The notes: generated by a model from the letters alone, not told the origin. A DNA stretch of 13,959 bases from UBA1361 sp035647455 (GCA_035647455.1 DASRNI010000007.1:1-13959); one strand, 5' to 3'; shown: positions 1 through 7,686, counted from the stretch's first letter. Numbers and translations are program-made.

Positions 1-1444
1 TGCCCGTGAAGTTTGTGAGTGTAACTGTTTTAACTTTGCCTGGGAATGCGGTTGTGTTGTAAAGTGAGAAATCATTGCCATCTTTGTTGCGAATTTGAAT
101 TCCTGCACCATAGTCACCCATTTCGGTTCCGCTCCAGAGAATTCCGTCAATTTCAACGTCTTCGACTGGTCCATAAGCAGCTAAGCCTAGAGCTTCAGCA
201 GTAACTGTTGTGCTTGGTTCAAGCGTTGCTGGATCAATAACAACAACATCAATTGTTGCGGTTAATTCACCAACTGTTGCGGTAACAACTGTTTCACCAG
301 CGCTAACACCAGTTACGACACCATTTGCATCAACGGTAGCAACTAATGGATCGGCTGATTCATAAGTGGCACCTTCAATGACAGCGTCAAATGGATCGGC
401 AACAAGTTCAAGTTCAACGGTTTCTTCCATTAAAACTTCAACTTCTTCTTCACTAAAGCTAATACCTTCTAAAACGGCTGCTTCACCTTTAGTGATATCC
501 CACTCGTCAACACTAGCGTTTGTGAGTTGGAATGTTTTGTTATTAATGCCTAAGATACCTGTCCACGTAATAGTATCAGTTGATTTAACTGTTTCTAAAA
601 GTGCAACTGTTTCTTCTGCATCAGCAATTGGAATGTTGTAGTGCATGTATGTGCCAATTTCGTGTCCACCTTTTTCAAGTGTGATATCGACAGTAATATT
701 GACAAATGTTCCATCAACATTCGCTTCTAATTTAGTAACTTTCTTAAGTTTTAAATCAGGAATCTTAACAAGTAATGAATCCTTACCGACTAAAGTACTT
801 TGTTCAATTGAATCAAGTACGACCGGCTCGATTGCAACACCTTCTTCGTGACTAACGTACTCAACGCGGTCTAATTCACGTAAACCACCATACGTTGCAA
901 GATGTCCTGTAACGGTTAAGAGTGAGCCAATTGGTACATCAGCAAAATCAGCAGCGTAGTCATCTTCGGTTAAAGCATAAAGTAATAATGCTTGCCCGTT
1001 ATCGTCTTGAATGGCGATATTCCATGCTGGTAAGCTCTTGCCAGTTGATTTTTCAACTGCACCACGGAATTTGTGGGTAACAGTACCTGAGACTTCGTAT
1101 TTTTGTTCTTTGTCTTTTGTTGCAACACTGTCCCAACCTTCGGTCATTGCGCGAATAGCGGCAATGGTTGTTTCTTCAACTGTTGGTTCTTCTGGATCAA
1201 CAATTGGTGGTAAGCTTTCTTCTTCACTTGAAGATTCGGCTGGTTCTGAACTAGGTTCTTCAACTTCTGAACTTGGTTCTTCAACTTCTGAACTAGGTTC
1301 TTCGCTCTCTTGTTCGCTCGGTTCACTTGAGACAATCGGTGGGATTGAATCTGATGGTTCCGGCTTGCTACTTGAGCTGACGTCACGACAGCCAGCTAAA
1401 AGAAGCATGAAAAGCGGTAGTAAAAATAATTTATTTCTTTTCAT
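1..1444 (-). CDS. Surface lipoprotein with Ser/Glu/Pro linker and BIG2-like domain (C-terminus outside window)
   Basis: The frame is open from ATG at 1444 to the window edge, giving 481 residues with no stop, so the 3' end is missing. AAGGAGG sits 6 nt before the ATG. Residues 1-19 form a lipoprotein signal peptide ending in LLAGC (Cys19), which predicts lipid anchoring on the outer face of the membrane. Residues 22-90 are a low-complexity Ser/Glu/Pro spacer with repeated SSEVEEP units. Residues about 117-200 look like an OB-fold-like beta domain (YEVSGTV through GSLLTVTGHL). Residues about 210-320 form a second beta-rich region. Residues about 322-402 match the bacterial Ig-like BIG2 pattern (SADPLVATVDANGVVTGVSA, then GETVVTATVG). 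A further beta-rich module starts near 405 (IDGILWSG, YGAGIQIRN) and runs off the window. Modules of this kind usually serve adhesion or surface binding. The ligand and exact function are unknown, and the OB assignment is inference. Confidence 0.85.
   Translation of the reverse strand, partial: MKRNKLFLLPLFMLLLAGCRDVSSSSKPEPSDSIPPIVSSEPSEQESEEPSSEVEEPSSEVEEPSSEPAESSSEEESLPPIVDPEEPTVEETTIAAIRAMTEGWDSVATKDKEQKYEVSGTVTHKFRGAVEKSTGKSLPAWNIAIQDDNGQALLLYALTEDDYAADFADVPIGSLLTVTGHLATYGGLRELDRVEYVSHEEGVAIEPVVLDSIEQSTLVGKDSLLVKIPDLKLKKVTKLEANVDGTFVNITVDITLEKGGHEIGTYMHYNIPIADAEETVALLETVKSTDTITWTGILGINNKTFQLTNASVDEWDITKGEAAVLEGISFSEEEVEVLMEETVELELVADPFDAVIEGATYESADPLVATVDANGVVTGVSAGETVVTATVGELTATIDVVVIDPATLEPSTTVTAEALGLAAYGPVEDVEIDGILWSGTEMGDYGAGIQIRNKDGNDFSLYNTTAFPGKVKTVTLTNFTG
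1241..1303. repeat. 21-bp tandem repeat in the lipoprotein linker
   Basis: Two near-identical 21-bp units at 1253-1273 and 1274-1294 differ only at the first base. A partial copy follows at 1295-1303, and a shorter related unit precedes at about 1241-1252. On the minus strand each unit encodes SSEVEEP-like heptads of the stalk. The 21-bp period keeps frame, so copy-number changes by slippage would only lengthen or shorten the linker. Confidence 0.8.
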
Positions 1445-1473
1445 TATATTCCTCCTTTTCTTACTACAATACT

Positions 1474-1503
1474 ATTCTACCATAAATATTTTAAGGAGGT
1501 AAA
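1474..1503 (-). promoter_or_regulatory. Probable promoter of the large lipoprotein gene
   Basis: Reading the minus strand, TTTACC (1503-1498), an 18-nt spacer and TAGAAT (1479-1474) precede the ATG by about 30 nt. TGG directly before the -10 makes an extended -10. A second, weaker candidate lies just upstream: TTGACT at 1528-1523 with TATTTT at 1506-1501. Assigned from consensus only. Confidence 0.5.
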
Positions 1504-1541
1504 ATAATTTACTAACAAAATTAGTCAAAAATTTTAATCCC

Positions 1542-1559
1542 CATCCCTAACAAGGGATG
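1542..1559. repeat. Perfect 7-bp inverted repeat (hairpin) in a GC-rich island
   Basis: CATCCCT (1542-1548) and AGGGATG (1553-1559) pair perfectly around a 4-nt AACA loop. No T-run follows on either strand, so it is a poor terminator. The adjoining 1560-1590 is notably richer in G+C than the rest of the spacer. It could be a remnant of a dispersed palindromic element or part of a small RNA. Confidence 0.5.
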
Positions 1560-1639
1560 CTCGTTGCTTCGCTATCGTGTATAGGGCTTATTTAATCGTT
1601 TTAAATGCTGTTTTCACATGATTTTTTATCAATAAACGC

Positions 1640-1674
1640 GAATAAAAAGAAAAAGTGCCGGTTAAAGCACTTTC
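1640..1674 (-). terminator. Rho-independent terminator of the downstream lipoprotein paralogue
   Basis: On the minus strand AAAGTGC (1673-1667), an 8-nt loop and GCACTTT (1658-1652) are followed by a T-rich tract (TTCTTTTTATT). It lies 22 nt after the TAA of the lipoprotein gene ending at 1696. A T-rich tract also follows on the plus strand, so the hairpin could work both ways. Confidence 0.75.
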
Positions 1675-1695
1675 TTTATTTTTTTTAAATTAAGT

Positions 1696-2433
1696 TTACT
1701 TTACGGTAGGTCCGTTATATTTTGGTAACGTTTCGCGGTATGTGTAAACTACTTCTTCGAAACTTTCGACAACGACTTTTTTCCCGTCTTTCATCACTGA
1801 CTTCGTCTTAACAAAACGGGGAATACCGCCTTTAGCGTTAAATTCGATAATGACGTGGCTATCGTAAACTTCATCGTTCTCTACTTCAGTGACGCCTTTT
1901 ATATCAAGTTTAAATGTATCACCAGATTTTGTTAGTTTAAGCGATTCGATTGCGGGTACACTAGCGTAAATTTCATTAACCGCATCTTGATCAACAATAT
2001 CTTCAGCATTTGTATATGCTATTTCAAAAGGGTAATAGAGTATTTCAGCGAGGAGATGAAACACTGAAAGTGTAAAGTCATAATCATAACCATATGTATC
2101 GCTTTCTTCTTGTTCACCGTTAGTAACGGTAATAAAATGGAAGGAATCACTCGTTTTATATAAGTGTTCATCCATGGTGTTCCTTTCATCGTTCATCGTT
2201 TGATCATTAAAGAAACTAGCTCCGTTTTCATAAAATCTCAGCACACTTGATTGTTTTAAAACAAGATCTTCTTCCCCTAATTGATTTTTAACAGACGATT
2301 CGAGCGTGATTTCGTAAATTTCACCCCATTCTGCAGGATCCTTAAGTTCCGGTAAAGCATCAGCGTAAATTTCTTTACATCCCGTTAATAAAAAAACGGA
2401 AAGTATTACAGGTAGTATTTTTTTTAATTTCAT
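1696..2433 (-). CDS. Predicted lipoprotein, tandem paralogue 1
   Basis: A 245-residue protein of unrecognised family. Residues 1-19 form a lipoprotein signal peptide with lipobox LLTGC (Cys19), so the mature protein is predicted to be anchored on the outer leaflet. The body is soluble and acidic, with no further membrane span. It is a paralogue of the gene at 2614-3348. The signal peptide plus about 20 residues (ADALPELK, EWGEIY), a central block (YYPFE, NEIYASVP, TFKLDIKGV) and the C-terminus (IPRFVKTK, YRETLPKYNGP) are nearly the same, while residues about 45-115 differ strongly. The ATG is preceded only by GAGAAAAAC, a weakened version of the GAGG seen before the paralogue. It has its own -10 box and terminator. 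No function is assigned. Confidence 0.88.
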   Translation of the reverse strand: MKLKKILPVILSVFLLTGCKEIYADALPELKDPAEWGEIYEITLESSVKNQLGEEDLVLKQSSVLRFYENGASFFNDQTMNDERNTMDEHLYKTSDSFHFITVTNGEQEESDTYGYDYDFTLSVFHLLAEILYYPFEIAYTNAEDIVDQDAVNEIYASVPAIESLKLTKSGDTFKLDIKGVTEVENDEVYDSHVIIEFNAKGGIPRFVKTKSVMKDGKKVVVESFEEVVYTYRETLPKYNGPTVK

Positions 2434-2475
2434 GTTTTTCTCATTTCTTTAAGTAATTAAATTGTTCCGCTCTTT

Positions 2476-2481
2476 ATTATA
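2476..2481 (-). promoter_or_regulatory. -10 box (TATAAT) upstream of lipoprotein paralogue 1
   Basis: A perfect TATAAT reads on the minus strand at 2481-2476, about 42 nt before the ATG. No good -35 is found at 16-18 nt; that stretch is a homopolymeric A/T run. The segment between -10 and ATG (AAAGAGCG, TTTAATTA, AAAGAAATGAG) recurs upstream of the paralogue, showing that the duplication included the leader. Confidence 0.5.
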
Positions 2482-2546
2482 CTAAAAAAAAATTTTTTAG
2501 TTGTAGAAACTAAAAATAAAGCGTTAAATTAAAAACAAAATTAATT

Positions 2547-2580
2547 GCATAAAAGCAGCCTTAAAAACTACGACTGCTTT
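2547..2580 (-). terminator. Probable terminator of lipoprotein paralogue 2
   Basis: On the minus strand AAAGCAGTC (2580-2572) pairs with GGCTGCTTT (2560-2552), 9 bp with one G.U, followed by a short TTTTAT tract. It lies about 35 nt past the stop at 2614. The T-tract is short, so termination may be partial. Confidence 0.6.
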
Positions 2581-2613
2581 ATTTAAGAATATGTGGCGCG
2601 ATTTAATGGAAAC

Positions 2614-3348
2614 TTATTTAACTTTAGGCCCGTTATATTTTGGTAAAGTTTCGCGGTAACTATATTTAAATTCATCACTACTATTTAAAACAAGATTATT
2701 ACCGTCTTTTACCGTTGTTTTTGTTTTAACAAAGCGGGGAATACCGTCTTTAGCGTTAAATTCGATGACAATGTGCTGGTCGTGATCTTTATTATTAATT
2801 TTATTAACGCCTTTAACATCGAGCTTAAAAGTGTGCCCGAGCTGTGTTAGTTTAATCGAATCAATGTCGGGAACACTCGCGTAAATATCATTAATTGCTG
2901 CTTCATCGACAAGATCTTCGGCTAACGTGTAAGCTGCTTCAAACGGATAATAGAATAACATAGCAGCGATCATATAACTACTATACACGACGTCATATTC
3001 CATGCTGGAAAGCGTTCTTTCTTCACGTTCACTATCATTGATCTGAATAAGATAGGCGGAACTATCAGTTTTATAAAAATGTAGTTCTGATTTTGTCTTT
3101 TTCCCGTCAGCTGTTACGTCGCCAACAATACTTCCGCCGTCTTCATAAAACGATATAAGACTAGATTCTTTGAACGTTTCTTCTTCTTTACCAGTCTGAT
3201 CGAAACTGTCTATTTCAACTTTAACTTGATAAATTTCACCCCACTCTTCAGGATTTTTAAGTTCCGGTAAAGCATCAGCGTAAACTTCTTTACATCCCGT
3301 TAATAAAAAAACGGAAAGTACTACTGATAGTATTTTTTTTAGTTTCAT
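2614..3348 (-). CDS. Predicted lipoprotein, tandem paralogue 2
   Basis: A 244-residue protein with the same architecture as its neighbour at 1696-2433: signal peptide, lipobox LLTGC with Cys19, a conserved N-terminal EWGEIY segment, a divergent middle, then SVPDIDSIKLT, TFKLDVKGV and a C-terminal YRETLPKYNGP block. No catalytic motif is visible and I do not recognise the family. TGAGG lies 5 nt before the ATG, a better ribosome-binding site than that of the paralogue, and the promoter is also better. This copy may therefore be the more strongly expressed one. The tandem arrangement with matching leaders points to a local gene duplication followed by divergence of the central region. Confidence 0.88.
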   Translation of the reverse strand: MKLKKILSVVLSVFLLTGCKEVYADALPELKNPEEWGEIYQVKVEIDSFDQTGKEEETFKESSLISFYEDGGSIVGDVTADGKKTKSELHFYKTDSSAYLIQINDSEREERTLSSMEYDVVYSSYMIAAMLFYYPFEAAYTLAEDLVDEAAINDIYASVPDIDSIKLTQLGHTFKLDVKGVNKINNKDHDQHIVIEFNAKDGIPRFVKTKTTVKDGNNLVLNSSDEFKYSYRETLPKYNGPKVK

Positions 3349-3375
3349 GTTTTCCTCATTTCTTTTAATAATTAA

Positions 3376-3404
3376 ATTATAGCGCTCTTTACGATATTAG
3401 TAAA
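3376..3404 (-). promoter_or_regulatory. Promoter of lipoprotein paralogue 2
   Basis: On the minus strand TTTACT (3404-3399), a 17-nt spacer and a perfect TATAAT (3381-3376) precede the ATG by 27 nt. Spacing and both boxes fit a housekeeping sigma promoter. Confidence 0.7.
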
Positions 3405-3444
3405 TACTGATTTTTTTACAGAAGAATAAAAAAAGGGAGTTAAT

Positions 3445-4965
3445 TTAAAAAATAAAATTAATTGTCACAAAATTATTAAATTCGGAAAGAGAGAAACGGC
3501 CAACGACCGGTTCGACAGTAACTTCATCAGCGTAAAACTTAATAAACTTCGTTCCGCGACTAATTTCGTGAATAATATGGAGATTTTTAACGTTACGCAC
3601 TAAAAAGTCATGGGGAATTTCCGTGACAATAAACTTTGGTGACTTGTGCTTCCTGCCAAACGGTGCAAGGCTGTTAAGAAAATGAAAGTTTTCATAAGTT
3701 AATTCGCTAAATGTAAGCGGAATTAATTGTTCAGAAACTTCTTTGACGCCGTGCTCGTCAATTAGTTGGATAAATGCGGCTTTGAAAGCGGGGTAATTAT
3801 CTTTTTTTAAGCTTAACCCGGCTGCTTCGTGATGACCACCGAATGTTTCGAGATAGTGACTTAGTGCAGTGAACGCTTCAACGAGACTAAAGCCTTTAAC
3901 GCTGCGACCACTGCCTTTAAGAAGATCGGGTTCAGTCGTGCTTGCGGTAAACGTAATCGCGGGTTTTGCGTATTTAGTGACGTACTGCTGACTAATTAAG
4001 CCGAGCATTCCTTCAAGTTCGTCAGTAATTTCTAAAATCGCACTTTCACTTGTATCAACTTCAAAGTCCAGTGCAGCTTTACTAATTTCACGGCGCTTGT
4101 TATTAATACTAATTACATAATGCGCAATTTCGTTAATTCGCCGTGTATCTTCCGTTGTAAAATATTCAATTAAAACATTCGCCTCGCGTTCTTTACTTAA
4201 GCGGCCAAGGGCGTTGATTTTCGGAATAACTTTTAAACCAAGACTTTCCGCGTCATAAAACTGCCCTTCGTTCAGCTTAAAAAGCTGTGGGTAGTTCTTT
4301 TTATTAAGTATCTCAAGTCCAAGGCGGACGAGTGTGCGGTTATGACTAACAAGTGGCATCATATCGGCAATTGTCGCAATTGCGGCAAGGCTAAGTAAAT
4401 AGTCGTCGTAATACGTTAAAAGGCCGTAACTAATTAAAAGCGCCATATATGCCCCCGCACTATCAAGCTTTTCGGCATTCGTTAAATGCGGATGAAGAAA
4501 TGTAAAGGCGTCTGGGAGTGTTTCGTGCATTTGGTGATGATCGCTCACAAGCACATCGATCCCGACTTTATTCGCTAGCTCGATTGCCTTAAAAGCACTC
4601 ACACCGTTATCAACGGTGATAATAAGTTTAATGTCACGAGCTTTAAAGCGTTCAATTAAGTTTTCGTTTAAGCCGTAACCTTCTTTATAGCGACTTGGAA
4701 TAAACGTAAAAACATCAACGCCGCGCTTAAGAAAAGCACTTTTTAAAATCGCTGTCGCTAAAATACCGTCAGCATCATAGTCACCATAAACAAGAATTTG
4801 TTCATTGTTTGTAATTGCTTGTTCAATGCGTTCAATAAAGATTTCAAAGTTATGAAAGGCGTACGGGTAAGGTAAGTCACTTACCGTAACTACGCGCGTT
4901 AAATAGCGATAGTCTTCTTCCGTTAAATTGAAATATTCGAGAACTTTAGTTTTAAAATCAGACAT
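3445..4965 (-). CDS. recJ: Single-stranded-DNA-specific 5'-3' exonuclease RecJ
   Basis: 506 residues of a DHH-family phosphoesterase. RecJ degrades single-stranded DNA from the 5' end in mismatch repair, base excision repair and recombination. The metal-binding motifs are present in order: GDYDADG (61-67), TVDNG (117-121), SDHH (141-144) and TIADMMPL (198-205), followed by KINALGRL (249-256). The DHHA1 part has GSGRS (351-355) and GGHHEAAG (376-383). An OB-like nucleic-acid-binding C-terminus follows (about 415-506). The length is nearer the short proteobacterial form than the roughly 780-residue Bacillus protein, so the Bacillus-type C-terminal extension is absent. There is no Shine-Dalgarno, and a strong hairpin ends 2 nt before the ATG. 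No other start codon occurs nearby in frame. Its position after secDF matches the common secDF-recJ order in Firmicutes. Confidence 0.95.
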   Translation of the reverse strand: MSDFKTKVLEYFNLTEEDYRYLTRVVTVSDLPYPYAFHNFEIFIERIEQAITNNEQILVYGDYDADGILATAILKSAFLKRGVDVFTFIPSRYKEGYGLNENLIERFKARDIKLIITVDNGVSAFKAIELANKVGIDVLVSDHHQMHETLPDAFTFLHPHLTNAEKLDSAGAYMALLISYGLLTYYDDYLLSLAAIATIADMMPLVSHNRTLVRLGLEILNKKNYPQLFKLNEGQFYDAESLGLKVIPKINALGRLSKEREANVLIEYFTTEDTRRINEIAHYVISINNKRREISKAALDFEVDTSESAILEITDELEGMLGLISQQYVTKYAKPAITFTASTTEPDLLKGSGRSVKGFSLVEAFTALSHYLETFGGHHEAAGLSLKKDNYPAFKAAFIQLIDEHGVKEVSEQLIPLTFSELTYENFHFLNSLAPFGRKHKSPKFIVTEIPHDFLVRNVKNLHIIHEISRGTKFIKFYADEVTVEPVVGRFSLSEFNNFVTINFIF

Positions 4966-4967
4966 AT

Positions 4968-4997
4968 AAAAATGCTACCACATTCGGTAGCACTTTT
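4968..4997 (-). terminator. Terminator-like hairpin after secDF, touching the recJ start
   Basis: On the minus strand AAAAGTGCTACC (4997-4986) pairs with GGTAGCATTTTT (4979-4968) around a 6-nt loop, 12 bp with one G.U. The T-rich 3' arm doubles as the T-tract, and the recJ ATG follows after 2 nt. It would end secDF transcripts, so recJ would depend on read-through or on an unseen signal. Confidence 0.7.
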
Positions 4998-5015
4998 ATG
5001 TTGATATTACTTAGA

Positions 5016-7634
5016 TTAATCGTTAATTCCGATATAAATTGCTTCTTCTGGTTCACTCGAGCGAGGACTTGTGCGTTGTTTTTGCTTGTCGCTTTCTTTA
5101 CGTTTCTTCGTCCGTGGTAAGCGAATCTTACTTAAGCGGCCTTGAGCGTTAACACTCGACGCGATGAGCATTGTGCTCAGTTTTGATTGCACGAGTAGTG
5201 CAACAATAATTGCTAAGAAGCTACTTACGTAAACTGCACTTACAACAAGTGGAGCGAGTAACGTAAACGTTAAGAACGCTGCCGCGAAGATGAGTGTTAA
5301 GACGTAAAGTAAGCTTAAGCTTAACCGTAAGCTAACTTCATAATGTTCACGGCGGGTAAGTTCACGGTATTGCTGGTCAGTTTTGACATCATTAATTTTG
5401 TTAAAGACAATAACATTTAAGAAGGAAACGAAGAGTACCGCAATTAAAGCACCGAGTGTAACAATTGGCGGTACAGCAATTCGCGTGACGATGAAGAATA
5501 GTAAGACCGTACTGGCGGTTGCTAAACTTTCGACAAAGTTCGCGACACCGCGACTTAAGCCGTAACGAAGACTTAAATAAACCGAAGTTAAGACTAAACT
5601 TAAGAGCGCGATTAAACTAATTCGTTCAAAGCGCGGTGTAATCGCTTCTTTCATCACCGTATTAATCGAGATAACGGCTTTATCGTCATGCGGCTCGACT
5701 AAATTCAGCAGTGCGTCAAGGAAGCGTTCGGTTGAAACAGTCGCATCATCCGGACTAAGTTTATACTCAACAAAGTCATCGTTACTAAAGTTACCTTTGA
5801 GCATATATACATAAAATGTATAAGTAACGGCGAGTTCGTCTTCTAAGTCCGTTTCAAACGTCGTCATTTCGTGCGTTTCGTAAATCGCTGTGCCTTCTTC
5901 ATCTTTAACGACTTCAAGTGGTTCGCCATCAATCGTAATTAATTCTAATATTTGCAGCGGACTATTCGTTGGGCTACTAATATTAATATCGCTATTTTCC
6001 GAAACTTGGAAATAAACGCGCGTGACATCTTGGTCGTATTTGACTAAGTTAAACGGGTTGCGGTTAATGCCGCTAAAGACACTAATTAAGACAATTGTCG
6101 CGAGACTAATCGCGCTAAAGACACCGAGATTAAGTTTTGCTTTCGCACTTGGATTATGCGCAAAGAAACGCCCAAAGTATGTTTGTTTTTCTTCGGCAAG
6201 TAAGTTCGGCACTTCTTCTGCCTTAATACCGTAAATTTTGTAATTCTTTTGTGTACTTGTGTTATTTGCTAAAAGCCAGAGCATTAAACTGTTATGGAGT
6301 AAAATCGAAACACTGCCAACGATTGCGCCAAAGATGAGCATCGCCGAAAGTCCAGCAAGCGCGGCACCCGCAAAGAAATAACCTAAAACACCAACAATAA
6401 TCATAATGACTAAGAAATCGAGTGTAATAAAGGTTGAACGGCGAATTGCTTCTTGATGTGCTTTTTTAAACGTTCGCCCGCGATAAACTTCTTCGCGGAA
6501 TTTACTTGCGTATATAAGGACACTTGCAAGCGCAACGAGACTCACGATAATGAGCCCAATAATCGCACTCGTCGTAAATTCAACAAGAACAGCGTTGAAA
6601 ATAAGGAGCGTCCCTAGAAGTGTTAATGCACCACTACTTAGCGCAGTTAATACCGGGAGTCGGTAAATTAAGAAACTAATTATAAGCGTAATAATAATTG
6701 CACTTATTGCCGCAAATAATGTTGCTGAAAGCGCAATACTATCACGGTTACCAAGTGTAATTAATGGTTCAACGGTCGGACCGTAAACCGCATTTTGGAA
6801 TAAAAATTCAACTTTATAATCAAGCGGACCGGCGTTAAATAAGTTGGCCATATAAAACGCTGTTTCCGTTGCTTCACGAATTTGACTCGTCGTAAAGTCT
6901 TGGGTTTCGCCTTGTGGTGAACTAATCACGCCAATTTCCGTATGATCTTCATCCCACCACATTGAACGGTAGTCAAACTCAAGGAAAATCTTACCCGCAG
7001 TTTTACCTTGCGGATTTAAGTAACTATCAGCGTCAGGATCGTAATCACTCCATAAAACAATCGTTGCCGCTTTAACAAGATCAGCTTGGGCTCCGTCTTC
7101 ACCAGGTGTTTCAAGTTCAGCTTGAATATCTTGGGCGACATTAACAATATTTGTTTTAAAAAGTTCCGGGTTAGTTAACGGAAATATAATAAACGGATAA
7201 GCACGGCGGAATTCAACGCGGGCATTTACGCCATCAAAGATATCTTCAGCCGGTAAAATTGCTTCCGTATTATCGTCATCACCAATTTTAATTGTAAAGT
7301 TTGCGTTGTAATTTAAGAATACTTGCAACCGGTTATAATCACGGTCAGTTTGCAGCGCTGTTGTCGTGCGGATAATGTTATCGCCTTCTTTCGCGATGTT
7401 ATATTCCGAGACGCCGTACGTCTGCATTCTTTTGTCCATCAGCTCGGCAACTTCATCAAGTGCTTCTTCCGGGACTCCTTGATCTTCATCTTTTTCTTCA
7501 ATTCGATAAACGAACTCCCGCCCACTTTGGTATTCCAGGTTTGGGATAATGTTTTTTAATGGTTGTAAGCTATTAACAGCAACTCCGAAAACGAGTGCTG
7601 TAGCCATTGTGATATAAGCGATTAATCGACGCAT
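5016..7634 (-). CDS. secDF: Fused protein translocase subunit SecDF (divergent)
   Basis: The ATG at 7634 gives 872 residues. A TTG six codons upstream is open, but GGAGG lies inside those codons 9 nt before this ATG, so the ATG is chosen. SecDF assists the late steps of SecYEG export using proton flow. TM1 is at about 4-22, then a large extracellular P1-like region (about 35-290) and five TMs of the SecD half (about 300-455). The SecF half has a TM (about 503-522), an outer domain and five TMs (about 672-825), then a basic tail. RLPVLTALSS (325-334) and the two-fold repeat of six TMs fit the family. The TM4 motif DANVLIF is LASVLIY here (369-375), and the SecF counterpart DTVVIFDRI is LNVIVFNKI (739-747). 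Both relay aspartates thus seem lost. The gene has its own promoter downstream of ruvB. Confidence 0.88.
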   Translation of the reverse strand: MRRLIAYITMATALVFGVAVNSLQPLKNIIPNLEYQSGREFVYRIEEKDEDQGVPEEALDEVAELMDKRMQTYGVSEYNIAKEGDNIIRTTTALQTDRDYNRLQVFLNYNANFTIKIGDDDNTEAILPAEDIFDGVNARVEFRRAYPFIIFPLTNPELFKTNIVNVAQDIQAELETPGEDGAQADLVKAATIVLWSDYDPDADSYLNPQGKTAGKIFLEFDYRSMWWDEDHTEIGVISSPQGETQDFTTSQIREATETAFYMANLFNAGPLDYKVEFLFQNAVYGPTVEPLITLGNRDSIALSATLFAAISAIIITLIISFLIYRLPVLTALSSGALTLLGTLLIFNAVLVEFTTSAIIGLIIVSLVALASVLIYASKFREEVYRGRTFKKAHQEAIRRSTFITLDFLVIMIIVGVLGYFFAGAALAGLSAMLIFGAIVGSVSILLHNSLMLWLLANNTSTQKNYKIYGIKAEEVPNLLAEEKQTYFGRFFAHNPSAKAKLNLGVFSAISLATIVLISVFSGINRNPFNLVKYDQDVTRVYFQVSENSDINISSPTNSPLQILELITIDGEPLEVVKDEEGTAIYETHEMTTFETDLEDELAVTYTFYVYMLKGNFSNDDFVEYKLSPDDATVSTERFLDALLNLVEPHDDKAVISINTVMKEAITPRFERISLIALLSLVLTSVYLSLRYGLSRGVANFVESLATASTVLLFFIVTRIAVPPIVTLGALIAVLFVSFLNVIVFNKINDVKTDQQYRELTRREHYEVSLRLSLSLLYVLTLIFAAAFLTFTLLAPLVVSAVYVSSFLAIIVALLVQSKLSTMLIASSVNAQGRLSKIRLPRTKKRKESDKQKQRTSPRSSEPEEAIYIGIND

Positions 7635-7656
7635 AAATTTGTTCCTCCACAACTTA

Positions 7657-7683
7657 AAAGTAGTCTAGTGCAAAGACTGCTTT
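7657..7683 (-). other. Imperfect hairpin in the secDF leader
   Basis: On the minus strand AAAGCAGTCT (7683-7674) pairs with AGACTACTTT (7666-7657) with one C-A mismatch. It lies between the predicted secDF promoter and the GGAGG ribosome-binding site. No proper T-run follows, so it is more likely a leader structure than a terminator, but that is uncertain. Confidence 0.4.
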
Positions 7684-7686
7684 ATT

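Larger units (their letters stand above)
1445..1695. other. Intergenic region between the large lipoprotein and its neighbour
   Basis: No gene is visible in these 251 bases. They hold the promoter and ribosome-binding site of the lipoprotein gene on the left, a GC-richer stretch with a perfect hairpin near 1542-1559, and the terminator of the lipoprotein gene to the right. AAGGAGGT on the plus strand at 1493-1500 resembles a Shine-Dalgarno but has no suitable start codon after it. Confidence 0.6.

Noticed and set aside
1493..1500. AAGGAGGT on the plus strand as the start of a small gene
   Set aside because: No ATG, GTG or TTG at suitable spacing follows, and the frame downstream shows nothing.
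1011..1502. Plus-strand ORF rich in Ser and Gly
   Set aside because: It is the antisense of the lipoprotein gene. Its repeats mirror the SSEVEEP linker, and the minus frame has the signal peptide, lipobox and ribosome-binding site.
3421..3468. A terminator for recJ at the AT palindrome over its stop codon
   Set aside because: The inverted repeat is pure A/T, overlaps coding sequence and lacks a G+C stem, so it is not convincing.
5016..7652. SecDF starting at TTG 7652 (878 residues)
   Set aside because: The GGAGG ribosome-binding site lies within the first codons of that version and is correctly spaced for the ATG at 7634, so the longer start is unlikely.
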